From the NCBI GenBank assembly GCA_025356715.1, contig JANXRU010000220.1:1-8105 (forward strand): 8,105 bases of DNA. The letters run 5' to 3'. Below are positions 5,398-8,105 of the stretch, in pieces; position 1 is the stretch's first letter, and the number at the start of each line of letters is the position of its first letter. A model generated the notes under the pieces. The model made no database searches and had not been told where the DNA came from. It saw only the letters and a list, made by a program, of their open reading frames with translations. Both the position numbers and the translations under genes were made by a program. This DNA is from Bacteroidota bacterium. GTDB taxonomy: Bacteria > Bacteroidota > Bacteroidia > B-17B0 > B-17BO.

Positions 5398-7695
5398 ATG
5401 AATCCTTCACTCAAAGAATATAGCCCAGCAGAGTTAGCTGCTAAATGTATTAATCAAACTAACAAGCCTGTATTCCTTACTGGAAAAGCAGGAACAGGAA
5501 AAACAACCTTCCTAAGGCAAATTATTGCTAAAACTCATAAAAATGCCATTATTGTAGCTCCTACAGGTATTGCTGCTATTAATGCAGGAGGCGTTACGAT
5601 ACACTCTCAATTTGGACTACCGTTTGGTTTGTTTATACCTGACAGCAGTTTTGTTGTTGACTCATTTCAAGTAAAAATAAATACGCCAAAAACAATGCTC
5701 AAGCATTTGAATATGCGAGAGCAAAAACGGAAATTATTACAAGAATTGGAATTACTCATTATTGATGAAGTGAGTATGTTGCGAGCCGATTTGCTGGATG
5801 TAATAGATATGGTTTTGAGACATATACGTCGTAAAAATCATTTACCATTTGGTGGCGTGCAAGTTTTGTTTATTGGCGATTTGATGCAATTACCCCCTGT
5901 AGTAAAAGAAGAAGAGTGGCACATTTTAAAAACCTATTATAACTCCATTTATTTTTTTGATGCTCAGTGTTTGCGCAACGAAAAGCCTGTTTACATAGAG
6001 TTAGATAAAATTTATCGTCAGTCGGATAATCGTTTTATTGATTTACTAAATAACTTACGAAACAATAAAGTTACTCAAGCAAACATTGATTTATTAAACA
6101 CCTATTACAAACCAAATTTTGATGTTACTTCTGCTTTAAATACAATCACTCTTACCACTCACAACAACAAAGCGGACACCTTAAACAAGTCGGCATTAGA
6201 GGCTTTACAAGGAAAATCATTTTATTATGGTGCTAAAATAGAAGATGAATTTAATGAATATGCCTACCCTGTAGAATCAAATTTACAATTAAAAGTTGGT
6301 GCTCAAATTATGTTTATTAAAAATGATTCGTCGGGGAAAGCGCAGTTTTTTAATGGCAAAATAGCCGTTATTTCTTCGCTAAAGGAAAACGCCATTGAGG
6401 TTGATTTTAAAGACGGTTCAGCGCCTTTCCTAATTGAAATGCATCAATGGGAAAACATTAAATATGAATTGAATGAAGTAACAAACGAAATAGAAGAAAA
6501 AGTTATTGGTACATTTACTCAGTTTCCTATTAAACTCGCTTGGGCAATAACCGTGCATAAAAGTCAAGGTTTAACATTTGAAAAAGCCATCTTAGATATT
6601 AACAAGGCATTTGCTCCAGGACAAGCTTATGTAGCCTTATCACGTTTAAAATCGTTAGATGGATTAGTGCTTACTTCTCCCATATTATTTAATGCTATAT
6701 CGCAAGATAAAACATTGACGACTTATGCCGAAAATAAACCTAAAACAGAGGAAGTTAGTCAATTAATACAACAAGAAACGGGCGCTTTTTTACGACAATT
6801 TGTGTTGAAAGCCTACGATTTTAATTGGATGTTTACGTGCATTAAAAATCATGCGGATAGTTATGATAAGGAAGAAAATAAATCGAACAAACAAAAGCAC
6901 CACACCTGGGGATTAGCTTTATTAAAGGATTTTGAGCCTATACACTTGAATGCTGCTAAATTTACGAATCAATTAATTTTATTATTTGATGGTAAACAAG
7001 CTGATTATTTAACTCAGATTAACACTCGAAATCATGCTGCGAAAAATTATTTCTACCCTTTATTAAAAGAGTTATCAAAACGCATTTTAATTCATATTGA
7101 AAATTTACGCGAAGAAAAGCAGGTTAAGACTTATTTAGAAGAATTATTAGAGTTAGAAGGCTTATTATACAAGCATCTACAACAATTGGATAGAGTTATC
7201 GCGGTAGTTGAAACTATTTTAGAAAACAAAGAATTTAATAAGCAAGAGTTAAAACACAATGCTAATCAAAATGAACGATTGGAGCTCGTGAAACAAAGTA
7301 TGCAAATTACAGCAAAAGCAAGTTCTGAATTCACATCCAAAAAATCAACGAAACAAAAGTTAACAAAAGAACCTAAAACACATAAACCAGATACCAAACT
7401 AGCTAGTTATAATTTATATAAAGAAGGGAAAACAGCCTCTGAAATTGCAACTGAGCGTTCCATGGCAATAACCACTATAGAAGGGCATTTAGCACACTAT
7501 GTAAGTTTAGGAATGATACCTGTTACTCAATTTATTACTGAAGAAAAATTTAAAAAAGTGATTGAGATAGCAAAGCAATATGATGATGGCTTTTATGCTC
7601 CAATTAAAAATGAATTAGGGGACAACTATTCTTACTCTGAAATCAAATTTGCTTTGGCTACATTAAAAAATAGTTATAAGGAAACCCCTACTTAA
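5398..7695 (+). CDS. Pif1/RecD2-like superfamily 1 DNA helicase with C-terminal HTH_40-like domain
   Basis: This 765-aa protein has the full superfamily 1B helicase motif set. Motif I GKAGTGKTT (29-37) binds ATP; motif Ia VAPTGIAAINAGGVTIHSQF (53-72) is the Pif1 signature; motif II is LLIIDEVSML (119-128, D123/E124); motif III is FIGDLMQLPPVV (158-169); Y206-R207-Q208 fits motif IV; motif V is ITVHKSQGLTFEKAILD (384-400); motif VI is AYVALSRLKSLDGLVL (410-425). It should move 5' to 3' on single-stranded DNA using ATP, acting in replication, recombination or repair; family knowledge supports this. Residues 460-640 are a mostly helical, charged extension, followed by a Lys/Ser/Thr-rich linker (640-665). 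Residues 669-755 (YNLYKEGKTASEIATERSMAITTIEGHLAHYVSLGMI...) look like the HTH_40 domain that also ends RecQ helicases in related bacteria, likely for DNA binding. The start follows no clear ribosome site. It is transcribed alone, divergent from the transporter. Confidence 0.92.
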   Translation: MNPSLKEYSPAELAAKCINQTNKPVFLTGKAGTGKTTFLRQIIAKTHKNAIIVAPTGIAAINAGGVTIHSQFGLPFGLFIPDSSFVVDSFQVKINTPKTMLKHLNMREQKRKLLQELELLIIDEVSMLRADLLDVIDMVLRHIRRKNHLPFGGVQVLFIGDLMQLPPVVKEEEWHILKTYYNSIYFFDAQCLRNEKPVYIELDKIYRQSDNRFIDLLNNLRNNKVTQANIDLLNTYYKPNFDVTSALNTITLTTHNNKADTLNKSALEALQGKSFYYGAKIEDEFNEYAYPVESNLQLKVGAQIMFIKNDSSGKAQFFNGKIAVISSLKENAIEVDFKDGSAPFLIEMHQWENIKYELNEVTNEIEEKVIGTFTQFPIKLAWAITVHKSQGLTFEKAILDINKAFAPGQAYVALSRLKSLDGLVLTSPILFNAISQDKTLTTYAENKPKTEEVSQLIQQETGAFLRQFVLKAYDFNWMFTCIKNHADSYDKEENKSNKQKHHTWGLALLKDFEPIHLNAAKFTNQLILLFDGKQADYLTQINTRNHAAKNYFYPLLKELSKRILIHIENLREEKQVKTYLEELLELEGLLYKHLQQLDRVIAVVETILENKEFNKQELKHNANQNERLELVKQSMQITAKASSEFTSKKSTKQKLTKEPKTHKPDTKLASYNLYKEGKTASEIATERSMAITTIEGHLAHYVSLGMIPVTQFITEEKFKKVIEIAKQYDDGFYAPIKNELGDNYSYSEIKFALATLKNSYKETPT

Positions 7696-7986
7696 TCCCT
7701 TTTTCATCGTTGAACTTCATTTATACGTGTAGTTCGTCATTGCCAATAACGAAGCCTCAGGTAAAGCATTAGTTTGAGATTGCTAAAGATGAAAAAAACC
7801 TCGTAATGAAGATACTTACATGATATTTCTGTTTTAATTGAAAAAACTCGTTAAAAAAAACTAAAATATTTTTTACATTGCATAATTGGTAATACATTAG
7901 AAAATGTAGGGTTTGGTGTTAAAAAGAAATATGCTAAAAAACATTAAATTAAAATAAAAAAATTAATATATAGAACAATAATATAA
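7696..7986. other. Gene-free intergenic region after the helicase
   Basis: No coding frame with protein-like composition is seen on either strand, and no convincing terminator follows the helicase stop. Contents: the decayed repeat at about 7731-7815; a long A-rich stretch from 7845 to 7985; and a small hairpin TACATT-agaa-AATGTA (7893-7908). The A-rich run ahead of 7987 may hold the promoter of the next gene, but no TTTG/TAnnTTTG pair with proper spacing was found. Confidence 0.5.
7731..7815. repeat. Decayed copy of a 'CGTCATTGC...GAGATTGCT' interspersed repeat
   Basis: The segment reads TCGTCATTGCCAATAACGAAGC (left half, 7734-7755), then GAGATTGCT (7776-7784), then a run of A and CCTCGTAATGAAGAT (7799-7813). 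The two ends are imperfect reverse complements (TCGTCATTGCCA against TCTTCATTACGAGG). From memory, many bacterial intergenic regions carry elements starting CGTCATTGCGAGGAACGAAGC and ending GAGATTGCTTCGTC...CCTCGCAATGACG; this looks like a mutated copy. It is a match by recollection, not by search. Confidence 0.5.
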
Positions 7987-8105
7987 ATGGAACTTCCGGA
8001 ATACTTATATTTATGTTATATGCGGAAAACTTATCCTGATGGATTCATACCAACTGAAAATAATTTATATAAAAAAGTTATGCTTTACAATGAATTAAAT
8101 GATGA
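7987..8105 (+). CDS. Start of an unrecognised protein, 3' end outside the window
   Basis: An ATG at 7987 opens a frame that runs without stop to the right edge (39 codons and two bases). The translation begins MELPEYLYLCYMRKTYPDGF and continues IPTENNLYKKVMLYNELN. It has no signal peptide or membrane segment and is rich in Tyr and Asn, with a normal mix of charged residues, so it looks like a real soluble protein. The upstream bases are A-rich, as is usual for Bacteroidota start sites, but there is no clear ribosome site. I do not recognise the family and too little is present to assign a function. A short open frame at a window edge could still be chance. Confidence 0.5.
   Translation, partial: MELPEYLYLCYMRKTYPDGFIPTENNLYKKVMLYNELND

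Noticed and set aside
2205..7695. Transporter and helicase as a two-gene defence or mobile system
   Set aside because: They are divergent, separately promoted and each fits a common stand-alone Bacteroidota gene; nothing in the sequence links their functions.

Overview
The window is strongly AT-rich and carries four substantial genes plus the start of a fifth. It looks like chromosomal DNA of a member of the Bacteroidota. Four things point there: a secreted Gly/Ser/Thr/Asn-rich beta-repeat protein with the 'WRxFxSPV.GKTIAD' element common in Bacteroidota surface proteins; a small LEA14/WHy-type lipoprotein; a TerB-ABCG-like fusion transporter; and a Pif1-type helicase ending in an HTH_40-like domain. 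Start codons lack clear Shine-Dalgarno sequences, and the promoter-like elements resemble TTTG / TAnnTTTG rather than sigma-70 boxes. Genus and family cannot be fixed from the sequence.

Layout. 1-1362 (minus): N-terminal 454 codons of a secreted surface protein whose 3' end lies off the left edge. 1363-1577: divergent promoter region with an 11-nt T homopolymer on the surface-protein side and a 14-bp dyad on the lipoprotein side. 1578-2030 (plus): LEA type 2 lipoprotein. 2031-2204: convergent intergenic region with a perfect 17-bp inverted repeat, probably a terminator, and an A/C-skewed segment. 2205-5285 (minus): 1026-aa ABC transporter in one chain (TerB-like domain, beta-rich domain, ATPase, six membrane segments, with a long insertion before the last segment). 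5286-5397: short divergent promoter region. 5398-7695 (plus): 765-aa Pif1/RecD2-like helicase with a C-terminal helix-turn-helix. 7696-7986: gene-free stretch holding what looks like a decayed copy of a widespread 'CGTCATTGC...GAGATTGCT' intergenic repeat. 7987-8105 (plus): first 39 codons of an unrecognised protein running off the right edge.

The genes alternate in orientation, no two adjacent genes share a strand, and there is no evidence of an operon. The set (surface protein, lipoprotein, exporter-like transporter, DNA helicase) reads as ordinary Bacteroidota housekeeping or accessory genes, not one co-working system. I found no convincing new defence system, CRISPR array, RNA gene, insertion sequence or integrase. 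The most unusual items are the transporter architecture, the homopolymer and dyad in the 1363-1577 promoter region, and the decayed repeat near 7731-7815.
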